DNA of 64,000 nucleotides, taken from Lachnospiraceae bacterium (GTDB lineage Bacteria; Bacillota; Clostridia; Lachnospirales; Lachnospiraceae). Below the pieces are notes generated by a model, which saw only the letters and a program-made list of their open reading frames with translations, did no database searches and was not told the DNA's origin. Within the stretch, counting starts at the first letter, position 1. Each line of letters opens with the position of its first letter. The translations under genes and the position numbers were made by a program. This document shows, in pieces, positions 36,016 to 44,498 of this stretch. The DNA lies in the NCBI GenBank assembly GCA_014239155.1, contig JAAZZQ010000063.1, forward strand, positions 28,977 through 92,976. Reading direction: 5' to 3'.

Positions 36016-36484
36016 ATTTTTATTATTAGAACGCAAACATAAATCGGTATTCTTTGTGAACTACCCATTGTCTAAAGTCAATGGGCTTCCTGCTTCTAAG
36101 ACCTCGAACCAAACGCAGTTTGGTTTAACTATTATCTCCACAGGCGTTAATTCGGGCAGTCCCTGCCCTATAACGGTATATATCGTACATTCGTACCTTG
36201 TATATTTTACATGCTGAAGGATTGCTTGGTTTTCGCATTCTGATTTCTCAGCACAACCATCTATATACAATTATCAATGTTCGTGTATGAATAAATAATA
36301 ACAAAAAATTTACACTATGGCAACCACTACTTTTGGCTATCTTAATCCACCGTCTAAAGCTAGTGGGATTGCAGTCGCCCTCTTTTCGACAAAAAGTAAC
36401 AAAAAAATGTATATTACATAAAATAATAGTAGAAAAAAGCACTTTTTAAGTGTTTTTAAGATACACAGGAAGGATGTGTTTTTA
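36016..36484. other. Intergenic region holding the IS605 derivative
   Basis: 469 nt between the glycosyltransferase and the second collagen-like gene. Apart from the element at 36057-36385 it contains the RBS and promoter region of the downstream gene. ACATAAAATA at 36416-36425 is a weak sigma-K-like -10 with no well-spaced -35. Confidence 0.45.
36057..36385 (-). mobile_element. IS200/IS605-type non-autonomous derivative (tnpB 3' tail and both end hairpins)
   Basis: On the minus strand the segment begins near a hairpin CCAC...GTGG (36347-36366, loop containing CTTTAGAC) and ends with CCCATTG...CAATGGG (36064-36085, loop ACTTTAGA), then TAG and TTCAC. Between them is a frame ending in YTVIGQGLPELTPVEI and EVLEAGSPLTLDNG, the characteristic C-terminal tail of clostridial tnpB reading into the right end, where omega-RNA scaffolds are encoded. 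The RuvC and zinc-ribbon parts are absent: an internally deleted derivative. Element ends are approximate. Confidence 0.7.
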
Positions 36485-37714
36485 GTGAATCAATGTAATT
36501 CATGTAACTGTTATCAGAGTCCGTGTAATTCTTGTTGTGAGCGCGGTCCCGCAGGTCCGAAAGGAGATCAGGGACCGATGGGACCACAAGGAATTAAGGG
36601 CGATACTGGCTGTCCCGGTCCAAAGGGCGACAAAGGTGATCCGGGTCCAATGGGACCACAGGGGATTCCCGGTGCGTCGGGCGCGAGAGGACCCAGAGGA
36701 AATACAGGTCCAGTAGGACCTACTGGAAACACAGGACCTAGAGGGTATGCAGGACCTAGAGGATACGCGGGACCGCAGGGGATTCAAGGAATTCAGGGTG
36801 TCCGTGGTGATATTGGTCCGAAAGGAGACCCAGGTTGTGAAGGACCTAAGGGCGATGTGGGACCACAGGGACCCGCAGGTCCACAGGGATCGGTCGGACC
36901 GATGGGACCACAGGGTGATATCGGACCACAGGGACCTAGAGGGATTCCCGGACCAACAGGACCAACAGGACCAACAGGTTCAATGGGTCCGCAAGGTGTA
37001 ACTGGACCACAGGGGATTCAGGGGGTGACAGGACCGATAGGTGTCCAAGGACCGAAAGGATGTCCCGGGGATGAAGGTCCCATCGGTCCAACAGGAGCGA
37101 CGGGAGCGACAGGAGCAACAGGAGCAGATGGAGCGACAGGAGCGACAGGAGCAACAGGAGCAGATGGAGCGACGGGAGCGACAGGAATCGCTGGTACAGG
37201 AGCGATTATTCCATTTGCATCAGGGCTTCCAATTTCCGTAACAACAATTGCAGGAGGACTTGCGGGACTTCCAGCCTTTGTCGGATTTGGCAGCAGCGTA
37301 CAAGGGCTTACACTTTTGGGGTCCTCGATTAATATTACAAACGCCAGTGGAACACTCTCGAACTTTGCTTTTCAGGTTCCGCGCGCAGGAATTATCACTG
37401 CGTTCAGTGCATTTTTTAGCACAACGGCGGCACTTTCTTTGGTAGGTTCTACTGTTACAGTGAATGCACAAATTTATCAGTCAGCAACACCAAACAATGT
37501 ATTTACGCCAATTGCTGGAACATTGATAAACCTTACACCAGCACTCACTGGAGTCATATCCGTAGGAACATTGTTAAATGGTACACTTACAGGACTTAAT
37601 ATTCCAATAACAGCGCAGACGCGGTTGATGTTGGTATTTTCAGCAACAGCAAGCGGACTGACTTTAGTGAATACGGTCGTAGGATACGCAAGCGCTGGAT
37701 TGAGTATTAATTAG
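36485..37714 (+). CDS. Collagen-like exosporium protein, BclB-related
   Basis: 409 aa. GTG 36485 is chosen (AGGAAGGA 10 nt upstream); GTG 36476 is 1 nt from the SD. A short Cys-rich head (residues 1-20, about six Cys in CNSCNCY and CNSCCERG patterns) precedes ~70 G-X-Y triplets (about 21-230), the last part being nearly pure GAT. The C-terminal ~175 residues ([13 protein letters not shown] to [12 protein letters not shown]) are Thr/Ala/Leu-rich and match the BclB-type exosporium C-terminal domain. The Cys head probably crosslinks into the spore coat; the Thr of GXT are likely glycosylation sites. Confidence 0.88.
   Translation: MNQCNSCNCYQSPCNSCCERGPAGPKGDQGPMGPQGIKGDTGCPGPKGDKGDPGPMGPQGIPGASGARGPRGNTGPVGPTGNTGPRGYAGPRGYAGPQGIQGIQGVRGDIGPKGDPGCEGPKGDVGPQGPAGPQGSVGPMGPQGDIGPQGPRGIPGPTGPTGPTGSMGPQGVTGPQGIQGVTGPIGVQGPKGCPGDEGPIGPTGATGATGATGADGATGATGATGADGATGATGIAGTGAIIPFASGLPISVTTIAGGLAGLPAFVGFGSSVQGLTLLGSSINITNASGTLSNFAFQVPRAGIITAFSAFFSTTAALSLVGSTVTVNAQIYQSATPNNVFTPIAGTLINLTPALTGVISVGTLLNGTLTGLNIPITAQTRLMLVFSATASGLTLVNTVVGYASAGLSIN
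37094..37165 (+). repeat. 36-bp tandem repeat inside the collagen-like gene
   Basis: Two adjacent 36-bp units (37094-37129, 37130-37165) differ at one base; partial units continue on both sides. Each encodes four G-A-T/G-A-D triplets. In-frame length variation by slippage is expected. Confidence 0.85.
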
Positions 37715-37755
37715 AACTTTTTACACGAAATTATTTTTCTCTTGTTTATGATTCG

Positions 37756-37788
37756 TTCCTGCCATATAATATCGTTATATGGCAGGAA
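37756..37788 (+). terminator. Hairpin terminator after the BclB-like gene
   Basis: TTCCTGCCATATAA, loop TATCG, TTATATGGCAGGAA: a perfect 14-bp stem 41 nt after the stop codon. Only a weak T-tract (CTGATTTTG) follows. Confidence 0.65.
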
Positions 37789-37948
37789 CTGATTTTGCGC
37801 CTGTATTCAAATTTGTAAAAATATTTTAAAAAGAGCGAAAGGATTGCCGTTGCCCATGCGTATTATTTATGAAACAGAAAATCAAATGTATGTGTGGAAG
37901 CATAGAGAGAATTTTCGTACATACATTTCCAAAATGGAGGTAAGTATC

Positions 37949-38206
37949 ATGTGGAGAAGTGTAACAAAAATAGTGGCAGTGGTGGCTTTGGTGGCAATTG
38001 TGGCAGGAAGTTCGTCAAATGTGGCATTTGCACATCACGGAAGGGGACACAGGGCAGTTGTACAGAATCCTACGCCTGTATGCTATGCAGATGGCAGTTG
38101 TGATGTGGATGGTGTGTGCATTTTTGGTGTAGACTGCGACGGGACAGTGCATCATACAGAGACTTATTACTATGGTGGAACAGGACACCACAGCGGTCAT
38201 CATTAA
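37949..38206 (+). CDS. Small secreted His/Cys-rich protein
   Basis: 85 aa. A classical signal peptide (WRSV-TKIVAVVALVAIVAG, cleavage after VAFA near residue 28) leaves a mature peptide of ~57 residues beginning HHGRGH. It contains four Cys (CYADGSC, CIFGVDC) and about ten His, ending GHHSGHH. ATG 37949 has GGAGG 8 nt upstream; upstream in-frame ATGs lack an RBS. The His/Cys content suggests metal binding. It lies 176 nt upstream of an ECF sigma gene whose anti-sigma partner also ends in a His-rich tail, so the three may form one sensing unit. Confidence 0.75.
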   Translation: MWRSVTKIVAVVALVAIVAGSSSNVAFAHHGRGHRAVVQNPTPVCYADGSCDVDGVCIFGVDCDGTVHHTETYYYGGTGHHSGHH

Positions 38207-38212
38207 ATCCCT

Positions 38213-38246
38213 TTCACGCTTCAAAATATTTACAAAATAGCGTGAA
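38213..38246 (+). terminator. Weak stem-loop after the His-rich gene
   Basis: TTCACGCT (38213-38220) with AGCGTGAA (38239-38246), 8-bp perfect stem, no U-run. Possible attenuator or operator between the His-rich gene and the sigma gene. Confidence 0.4.
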
Positions 38247-38382
38247 TGTTTTGAGAAGTTGTGCAAACTCAAAGACCCTGCCATAAGGAACTGTAGGAAA
38301 ATAAGTGATACAGTTTCTAAATGGTGGGGTTTTTGAATACAGGATAGATTGGCGGTGGACATGCAGATGAGGAGGAAAACTT

Positions 38383-38862
38383 TTGAAAAACACAGAGGAT
38401 GTGAATCGTGTCATAGAGACCTACGCAGATATGGTGCGGAGGATATGTTTTGTACATCTTAAAAATAGGCACGACACAGAAGATGTATTCCAGAATGTAT
38501 ACATGAAATATTTGTTATATGAAGGTTCCTTCAAGAGTGCCGAGCATGAGAAGGCTTGGTTTGTGCGCGTGACCATCAACGCTTGCACCGACTGGCTGCG
38601 CGCTCTGTCACGCAGAAAATGGGTTCCGCTTGACGCCTTATCAGAGGAGAGCGCGATATTGGACAACCCGTCAAAGGAGATTTTAGATACGGTCTTAAAG
38701 CTTCCTGAAAAATATCGAGACGTTATCTATCTTTTTTATTATGAGGAGTATTCAGCAGTAGAGATTGCAAAGATATTGGGAAAAAAGGAGAACACAATCT
38801 ATACATGGCTTTCTAGGGCGAAAGATATCTTGCGGGAAAAGTTGGGAGGTGAATGGTCATGA
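38383..38862 (+). CDS. ECF-type RNA polymerase sigma factor
   Basis: 159 aa. Region 2 (RICFVHLKNRHDTEDVFQNVYMKYL) and region 4 (LPEKYRDVIYLFYYEEYSAVEIAKILGKKENTIYTWLSRAKDIL) with a clear HTH; no region 3. TTG start with GAGGAGG 8 nt upstream. The downstream anti-sigma-like gene overlaps its stop by 4 nt (ATGA), the usual sigma/anti-sigma pairing. The regulon cannot be inferred from this window. Confidence 0.93.
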   Translation: MKNTEDVNRVIETYADMVRRICFVHLKNRHDTEDVFQNVYMKYLLYEGSFKSAEHEKAWFVRVTINACTDWLRALSRRKWVPLDALSEESAILDNPSKEILDTVLKLPEKYRDVIYLFYYEEYSAVEIAKILGKKENTIYTWLSRAKDILREKLGGEWS

Positions 38863-39620
38863 GCAGCACGCAGAATGGGATTCGGAAAAGTATGGATAAC
38901 ATACGGGCAACAGAGGAGATGAAACAAAATACGCTGCGATATCTAGAAATGCAGCGGACGAGGCAAAAACATAGTATTTTTCGGCGGAAACCATACACCA
39001 CACTACGGTATGCTGTGGCTGTTGTCTGCGTCTTTTTGCTGGCTGGGGCAGGCGGATATGCCGTGTATAGCAGACCTGTGTCATACATTAGCATTGATGT
39101 AAATCCTTCTATTGAACTTGCAATTAACCGCTTTGACACAGTGGTGTCCGCAAAAGGTTATAATGCGGATGGTCAGGATATTTTACAGCATATCCCACTA
39201 AAAAATATTTCCTATGTGCAGGCGATTGACCGACTGTTGCAGGACGCCTATTACAGTCGCTTTTTAAAACGTGATTCACAACTTGTAGTGACAGTGGTTT
39301 CTAAACATTCTGATACAATGCTGGCGCAAATTCACGCAAACGACAGTTTTCAAGCTTTAGATGCATTGACCTACAGCAGTGATACAGCCTGCATGAATGA
39401 GGCGCACCGACATGAGATGTCTTTTGGAAAATATCGGGCGTTTCTTGAGTTGTCACAGTATGATACTGAAATTACTGTGGAGGACTGCCACGGAATGTCA
39501 ATGGGTGAAATTCAGAACCGGATTAAGACTTGTCAAGGACACAACAGGAAAAATGCAGCAGAAGGGAATCCAGCAAAAGAGCACCAAAACGGACATTTCA
39601 AATCACATGGGCATCATTGA
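38859..39620 (+). CDS. RsgI-like membrane anti-sigma factor with His-rich C-terminus
   Basis: 253 aa. Cytoplasmic N-terminus (~1-48, basic), one TM (about 49-69, YAVAVVCVFLLAGAGGYAVY), then an extracytoplasmic domain starting YISIDVNPSIELAINRFDTVV, the signature of RsgI/DUF4179-type sigma-I regulators. The last ~60 residues are polar and the end is His-rich (EHQNGHFKSHGHH). Start at ATG 38859 overlapping the sigma stop; ATG 38853 is too close to the GGGAGG SD. Likely holds the ECF sigma until an outside signal, perhaps metal, is sensed. Confidence 0.85.
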   Translation: MSSTQNGIRKSMDNIRATEEMKQNTLRYLEMQRTRQKHSIFRRKPYTTLRYAVAVVCVFLLAGAGGYAVYSRPVSYISIDVNPSIELAINRFDTVVSAKGYNADGQDILQHIPLKNISYVQAIDRLLQDAYYSRFLKRDSQLVVTVVSKHSDTMLAQIHANDSFQALDALTYSSDTACMNEAHRHEMSFGKYRAFLELSQYDTEITVEDCHGMSMGEIQNRIKTCQGHNRKNAAEGNPAKEHQNGHFKSHGHH

Positions 39621-39714
39621 ATAGACAAAAAGTTTTAGTATCACCAAATAAATTTTTGTGCACCAATAAAACGAAATTTAAGAGGCGAAATTCGGTAAGG
39701 GAGGTTCATTGATC

Positions 39715-40446
39715 GTGAATAACGAATACGATAATGAAAAATTTTTTGAAGAATATGCAAAAATGTCTCGTAGTATAGAAGGGCTAAGTGGTGCTGGAGA
39801 ATGGCATCAGCTAAAACCTTTGTTTCCTCTACTTCAAGGAAAAACTGTTCTCGACTTAGGATGCGGTTATGGCTGGCACTGTAAATTTGCAGCAGAACAG
39901 GGAGCAATACAAGTATTAGGACTTGACTTAAGTCAGAAAATGATTCACGAAGCAGAACGGCGCAATAGGTCAAATAAAATTCAGTATCGTGTCTGTGGAA
40001 TAGAAGAATATGAATACCCGGAAAATACGTGGGATTGCGTTATTTCTAATTTGGCTTTACACTATATCGAAAATATTGAGATGGTATTTCAAAAAGTTTA
40101 TAGGACCCTAAAACCGCAAGGGATATTTGTCTTCAATATTGAACATCCAGTTTTCACCGCAGGCGTTGGACAGGATTGGATTTATTCAGAATCGAAAAAA
40201 CCCCTATATTGGCCAGTCGACGATTATTTCAAACCAGGAGAACGGAGTACACATTTTTTGGGATGTACCGTTGCGAAACAACATCATACGCTCACACAAA
40301 TATTGATGGGTTTGTTAAATAATGGTTTTGGACTTGAAACAGTAGAAGAAGCTCAACCCGCTGAAGAAATGCTGGATATTCCAGGAATGAAAGATGAGTT
40401 GCGCCGTCCAATGATGCTGTTAGTAAAAGCGATAGTAAGAAAATAA
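39715..40446 (+). CDS. Class I SAM-dependent methyltransferase
   Basis: 243 aa. Motif I TVLDLGCGYGWHC, motif II LGLDLSQKMI, and DCVISNLALHYI as motif IV of the Methyltransf_11/25 type; the C-terminal half resembles small-molecule methyltransferases of the UbiE/SmtA kind. GTG 39715 is preferred over TTG 39709 on spacing to AAGGGAGG. Not coupled to neighbours. Substrate unknown. Confidence 0.88.
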   Translation: MNNEYDNEKFFEEYAKMSRSIEGLSGAGEWHQLKPLFPLLQGKTVLDLGCGYGWHCKFAAEQGAIQVLGLDLSQKMIHEAERRNRSNKIQYRVCGIEEYEYPENTWDCVISNLALHYIENIEMVFQKVYRTLKPQGIFVFNIEHPVFTAGVGQDWIYSESKKPLYWPVDDYFKPGERSTHFLGCTVAKQHHTLTQILMGLLNNGFGLETVEEAQPAEEMLDIPGMKDELRRPMMLLVKAIVRK

Positions 40447-40611
40447 TATTTACTGCTTTTGCAGGGAGATGAAAGTAATCCAAAATGTATTAATATGTTG
40501 AAATCAGAAGGAATATTCTTGCAGTTTCAATAGATTCTGGTATAATGGAAAAATATATGATGGAAATCATGGGAGTATTTAGTTCAATATTACAGATATG
40601 GGGTGAATAAT

Positions 40612-41727
40612 ATGGAATTGAAATGGAAAGCTTGCTTGCGAGTAGGGGTCACAGTGGTGCTATTATTTTTGGTAATGCATTATTGGACTGCTTTTACTGG
40701 TCTTGTAGGTGTGGCGCTCGGTGCGGCGAAGCCATTATTTTGGGGGTGTGCCATCGCGTATGTTGTCAATATCCCAATGAACTTTTTGGAGCGTCATATA
40801 GAGCCAAAGTGCAAAAAAGAAGTTGCGAAAAAGTTGTGTCGTCCGATTTGTATGGTGCTTGCTTTTTTGTGCATTTTTTTGATTGCAGTGTTGATTGTGC
40901 AAATGATTGTACCAGAGCTGATTGGCTGTCTTCAAATCCTGTTGGAAGAATTGCCGGGCGTACTGGACAATATGGTTATCTGGATGGAGGATAACCTACA
41001 GATTAGTGCACTGTTGTCAGGCAACAGCAATCTGTTTCAGGGCAGTGAGACAGACTGGCAGGAAACTTTCACAAAAGTCATCAATATTTTACTCAATGGT
41101 CTTGGCGGTGTGATGGGAGCGGCAACAAGCATTATTTCTTCTGTATTTTCAACAGTTGTTACTTTGACTGTTGGGATGGTTTTTGCTATTTATCTTTTGA
41201 TTGGCAAAGAAAAGCTAGGAGGACAGTTTCGGAGATTGTTTGTTCGGTATTTGCCAGAGAAAATGACCAAAAAGTTTTACTATATTGTGGATGTTCTGAA
41301 TCAGTCATTCCATAGTTTTATTGTGGGGCAGTGTACAGAGGCAGTGATTCTTGGACTCCTTTGCATGGGTGGTATGTTGTTATTGAGATTGCCATATGCT
41401 GCGATGATTGGTTGTCTGGTAGGCTTTACAGCACTGATACCGATTGCAGGTGCTTATATCGGTGCAATTGTCGGTGCATTTATGATTTTTACAATTTCTC
41501 CTGTAAAGGCAATTATATTTATTGTGTTTTTGGTGGCTTTGCAGCAGTTAGAAGGCAATCTGATTTATCCACGTGTGGTCGGCTCGTCGATTGGCTTACC
41601 GGGTGTGTGGGTGCTTGCCGCTGTGACTGTTGGCGGTGGGGTTATAGGTGTTGGCGGTATGTTGCTTGGTGTTCCATTAGCTGCTGCTATATACCAACTT
41701 TTAAAAAATGAAATGAATGCGTCATGA
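40612..41727 (+). CDS. AI-2E-family (PerM/YdiK-type) membrane transporter
   Basis: 371 aa with seven to eight TMs. Starts with a TM pair and AKPLFWGCAIAYVVNIPMNFLE, has a long extracytoplasmic-type amphipathic helix region (110-180), and ends with TALIPIAGAYIGAIVGAF and EGNLIYPRVVGSSIGLPGVWVLAAVTVGG, the AI-2E transporter signature. Members export autoinducer-2 or act in ion/pH homeostasis; the substrate is uncertain. ATG 40612 has GGGGTG 7 nt upstream. Confidence 0.9.
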   Translation: MELKWKACLRVGVTVVLLFLVMHYWTAFTGLVGVALGAAKPLFWGCAIAYVVNIPMNFLERHIEPKCKKEVAKKLCRPICMVLAFLCIFLIAVLIVQMIVPELIGCLQILLEELPGVLDNMVIWMEDNLQISALLSGNSNLFQGSETDWQETFTKVINILLNGLGGVMGAATSIISSVFSTVVTLTVGMVFAIYLLIGKEKLGGQFRRLFVRYLPEKMTKKFYYIVDVLNQSFHSFIVGQCTEAVILGLLCMGGMLLLRLPYAAMIGCLVGFTALIPIAGAYIGAIVGAFMIFTISPVKAIIFIVFLVALQQLEGNLIYPRVVGSSIGLPGVWVLAAVTVGGGVIGVGGMLLGVPLAAAIYQLLKNEMNAS

Positions 41728-41734
41728 ATAGAAA

Positions 41735-41757
41735 CCCACCACTTTTTAAGTGGTGGG
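41735..41757. repeat. 10-bp perfect palindrome overlapping convergent gene ends
   Basis: CCCACCACTT-TTT-AAGTGGTGGG. It contains the TAA stop codon of the leftward lipoprotein gene and lies 7 nt past the stop of the rightward transporter gene. No U-run. The outer GAAACCCACC and GGTGGGAGTC resemble IS200/IS605 end hairpins, so it may be a REP-like relic serving as a terminator. Confidence 0.6.
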
Positions 41758-42747
41758 AGTCGTCACAATAAACTGTGCATAGACCATATATTTGTCATAA
41801 TCTCCAGTTTTTCTAAAATCTAAAATTTCTTTTTTGATTCTATAATTGCCGGGCTGTAGCATCCCATATAGCCAAGCCCAGTCAAGCTCCCGCTCAGTGG
41901 TATCTTTGTTGGGAATGGTGTAGGCAATGTCATGAAATGCATAGTTATCATCTGTAACAATAGGAACTTCTTCCCAAATATTGTTTTTCCAAACTTCAAT
42001 TACAAAGGAATCTCCATATTCTAGTGTACCCGTTGGCGCATTTTCATCGTATTGGTGAAATACTAAAGTTGCGCCAGACGGAGATATTTTTTTCAGTGTG
42101 AAATAGAGTCCAATTTTGTCTGCTTCAGAATCGGCACTGTAAATATACGCTTCTCCTTCTTTCACAGAAGTATCAAATATCAACGTATTTAGAATTTCTA
42201 GCACTTGTTCAGAATAGATTTCCCACCAATTTTCTACTTTATAAGTAAGAGCGACAATCCCGGAGTAATCGTCACCGAAAGTAATAAAGTCCCAATATTT
42301 ATGATTGTCATATGTGCCAATATTAGCTGGTTTTCCGGCGATGGTCAATGTTTCCTCGGCAAGTCCTGTCCCACAGACACCAAAGTCATCAATATAGACA
42401 AGATTGACATAACCATCAGCCACATCTTCTGGAAAAAATTGAATGCCATACAATCCATAAGGTAGCTTTTCACTGTCCATAGGATAAATTTCATAGTGCC
42501 ATCCAGTAGGGATAGAGAGGGAGATTCTACCATATGGACCTCCTTGCTCGACTTCCGTTGTTTCTGCGGAAGTCAAAGCAGTTTCGGCAGAAGATAAGCT
42601 TTCTTCTTCAATGGAATAGGTGGATATTGAAATGGTGTTTTCATCTTGTTCTGTGCTTTTTACAATTGGATTAGTTGAGATGGTATTTGCACAGCCATTA
42701 AGTAGTAAGTTGGATGTAAGTAGGAGTACAATATAAATTTTTTTCAT
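41746..42747 (-). CDS. Putative lipoprotein
   Basis: 333 aa. Signal peptide with lipobox LLLNGC (Cys19), then a Ser/Thr/Glu-rich linker (to ~70) and two probable globular parts: one starting GRISLSIPTGWHYEIYP, the other ADKIGLYFTLKKISPSGATLVFHQYDE with GDSFVIEVWKNN, typical of an Ig-like or immunoglobulin-fold domain of extracellular proteins. No family recognised. Its last codons (ACT CCC ACC ACT TAA) form one arm of the palindrome at 41735-41757. Monocistronic. Confidence 0.75.
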   Translation of the reverse strand: MKKIYIVLLLTSNLLLNGCANTISTNPIVKSTEQDENTISISTYSIEEESLSSAETALTSAETTEVEQGGPYGRISLSIPTGWHYEIYPMDSEKLPYGLYGIQFFPEDVADGYVNLVYIDDFGVCGTGLAEETLTIAGKPANIGTYDNHKYWDFITFGDDYSGIVALTYKVENWWEIYSEQVLEILNTLIFDTSVKEGEAYIYSADSEADKIGLYFTLKKISPSGATLVFHQYDENAPTGTLEYGDSFVIEVWKNNIWEEVPIVTDDNYAFHDIAYTIPNKDTTERELDWAWLYGMLQPGNYRIKKEILDFRKTGDYDKYMVYAQFIVTTPTT

Positions 42748-43120
42748 ACAGATCTGTTCCTTTCTAAAATATACAATATGTTAATAATACATATGTCTGT
42801 AAATTAAAATAATAAACTGTTTGTTTCACATCACTACTTCATTAAAATTTGTTTTTTTCAGTTAAATAAATTTATTTGTGATAAAATGTAGGTGTAGTAG
42901 CTGCAGTAATCCGATAAATAGACAAATTAAAATGTGTTAGTTATTATTCTATAACTCCTTATATTATGATAGAAGGAAAAAATTACAAAAGGTTGTAGTA
43001 ATATTGCTGCAGAATAACAGGATTGTATTTGTTTTATTGATTCCTTTTCAGAAGTATGATAGTATAAAAATAAAAAATACAAGGAAATAGTCAAAGACGC
43101 CATATAAAATGGAGGGATAA
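42748..43120. other. Divergent intergenic region, lipoprotein / TetR
   Basis: 373 nt, very AT-rich, no gene seen. A plausible sigma-A promoter for the TetR gene is TTGATT (43037-43042), 17 nt, TAGTAT (43060-43065). The region may hold a TetR operator; no palindrome stands out. Confidence 0.4.
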
Positions 43121-43726
43121 ATGAACGAAAAATTTTTTGACCTTGCAAGAGAAAAACAAGATCGCATGATTAATGGTGCGATAGAAGTGTTTGCCAAAAA
43201 TGGATACAAGCATGCCAGTACAGATGACATGGTTAAGGCAGTTGGAGTGAGCAAGGGGCTATGGTTCCATTATTTTGGCTCTAAGGAGGGCATCTATATT
43301 TTTGTGTATGACTATTGTGTCAAGTATATGTTACTAGAACTTTCGACGATTGTAAATGACGGGGAAAAGGATTATTTTGAGCGAATAAAACAGATTGCCA
43401 AGACCAAGGCAAAAGTAGGGCGGAGCTATCCATATCTCACCATTTTTTTGGAGGAGGCAGCACATGAATCCCAGCAGGAAATAATTGCAAAGACTGCCCA
43501 ATCCAGACAGAACTATGAGGAGCGAATGAATGCTTATCTAAGTTCTGCAGAGATTGACATCATTTCGGATAAGACGAAGCGAGATCGCATTAAAAAGATG
43601 TTGGATTATACAATCAGTAGTATTATACGAGAGAAGACTGCGGAGGCAGCAGGAGCTGATGCAATATTCAGGGAGATCAAGGCATATATTGAACTAATGA
43701 GAGATATGACACTTGATCTCGCCTGA
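43121..43726 (+). CDS. TetR/AcrR-family transcriptional regulator
   Basis: 201 aa. N-terminal HTH: DRMINGAIEVFAKNGYKHASTDDMVKAVGVSKGLWFHYFGSK. The C-terminal ligand domain is not assignable. RBS GGAGGG 7 nt before ATG. It is divergent from the lipoprotein gene 41746-42747 and convergent with a DUF6062-like gene. The usual targets (efflux pump, neighbouring divergent gene) make the lipoprotein a candidate, but nothing in the sequence proves it. Confidence 0.92.
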   Translation: MNEKFFDLAREKQDRMINGAIEVFAKNGYKHASTDDMVKAVGVSKGLWFHYFGSKEGIYIFVYDYCVKYMLLELSTIVNDGEKDYFERIKQIAKTKAKVGRSYPYLTIFLEEAAHESQQEIIAKTAQSRQNYEERMNAYLSSAEIDIISDKTKRDRIKKMLDYTISSIIREKTAEAAGADAIFREIKAYIELMRDMTLDLA

Positions 43727-43736
43727 GGGGAGGGAT

Positions 43737-44498
43737 TTACTTTTTTTGTTGATAGATAGGGGCGGCAGGATATCCGCCCTTTAATTTCTGCATACCACGC
43801 TGTATCGCATCTTTAGAGTTTTTCCAGTCGGCATCTGCATTTCGGTAATCAAATTTTTCGACCATCCAGCTGACATCTTCTTCAAGCCGGCTTAGATTTT
43901 GTTCCATCAGAGGAAAAACAGTGGCAAAGAAGTCATCACACTGTTTCTGGTTTAGTTTTTCTACAGCGCTCTGACACAAATCGCCGAAATGAACAAGGCA
44001 GAATCCTTTGCTGTTTTCTAATTTCTTCACAAAGTCAACATCTTTTTTGTACATGTAGAAAAATGTATCAAGATACCGTGCATAGGTATCTTCATATTGA
44101 CGACAGATATAACAGGAACGCTGCTTTTCATATACCCATGCAGTCATGGTGTTGTTAAGTTCCTTGGAGCGTTTTAGGCGGTCCATAAAAGAGAGCTTTG
44201 CAGGTTTGAATTTTTTGACTTCGCCAGAAAATTCTTCATTGATTTTTTTAAAGTGAGTCTTTAGTATCCATGCGTTTCCAAGAGTGTTTCCATACTGATA
44301 CATTTTTAGAAAATGGTAACGGCAGAAGCCTTCTTTATCTGTCCGATCCCGAATATCACTTTCCATGTAGGAGGAACCTGAGCCAAGTGTGAAGTCGAGT
44401 AAATCTTGTTCAAGTTTTTGCTCAATATAACAGAAAGGGCATTCGTCATTTGCGGCAAAGGCATCGTTTAATGGGATGGTATAAAGCTGTTCTTTCAT
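43737..44498 (-). CDS. DUF6062-like cysteine-rich protein
   Basis: 253 aa, soluble. Cys pairs NDECPFCYIEQK near residue 20, a Cys/His patch GFCRYHFLKM, CYICRQYE and GFCLVHFGDLC suggest metal binding or a redox-sensitive fold. The pattern matches what I recall as DUF6062, found mainly in Lachnospiraceae; function unknown. Convergent with the TetR gene (10 nt between stops). Family name not verified. Confidence 0.6.
   Translation of the reverse strand: MKEQLYTIPLNDAFAANDECPFCYIEQKLEQDLLDFTLGSGSSYMESDIRDRTDKEGFCRYHFLKMYQYGNTLGNAWILKTHFKKINEEFSGEVKKFKPAKLSFMDRLKRSKELNNTMTAWVYEKQRSCYICRQYEDTYARYLDTFFYMYKKDVDFVKKLENSKGFCLVHFGDLCQSAVEKLNQKQCDDFFATVFPLMEQNLSRLEEDVSWMVEKFDYRNADADWKNSKDAIQRGMQKLKGGYPAAPIYQQKK

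Noticed and set aside
35843..36217. Plus-strand frame running from the glycosyltransferase into the IS605 derivative
   Set aside because: Starts inside the glycosyltransferase in another frame and has no coding features.
37040..37200. Short repeated units in the collagen gene as a CRISPR or VNTR outside coding sequence
   Set aside because: Units are contiguous, in frame and encode G-X-Y triplets; ordinary coding repeats.
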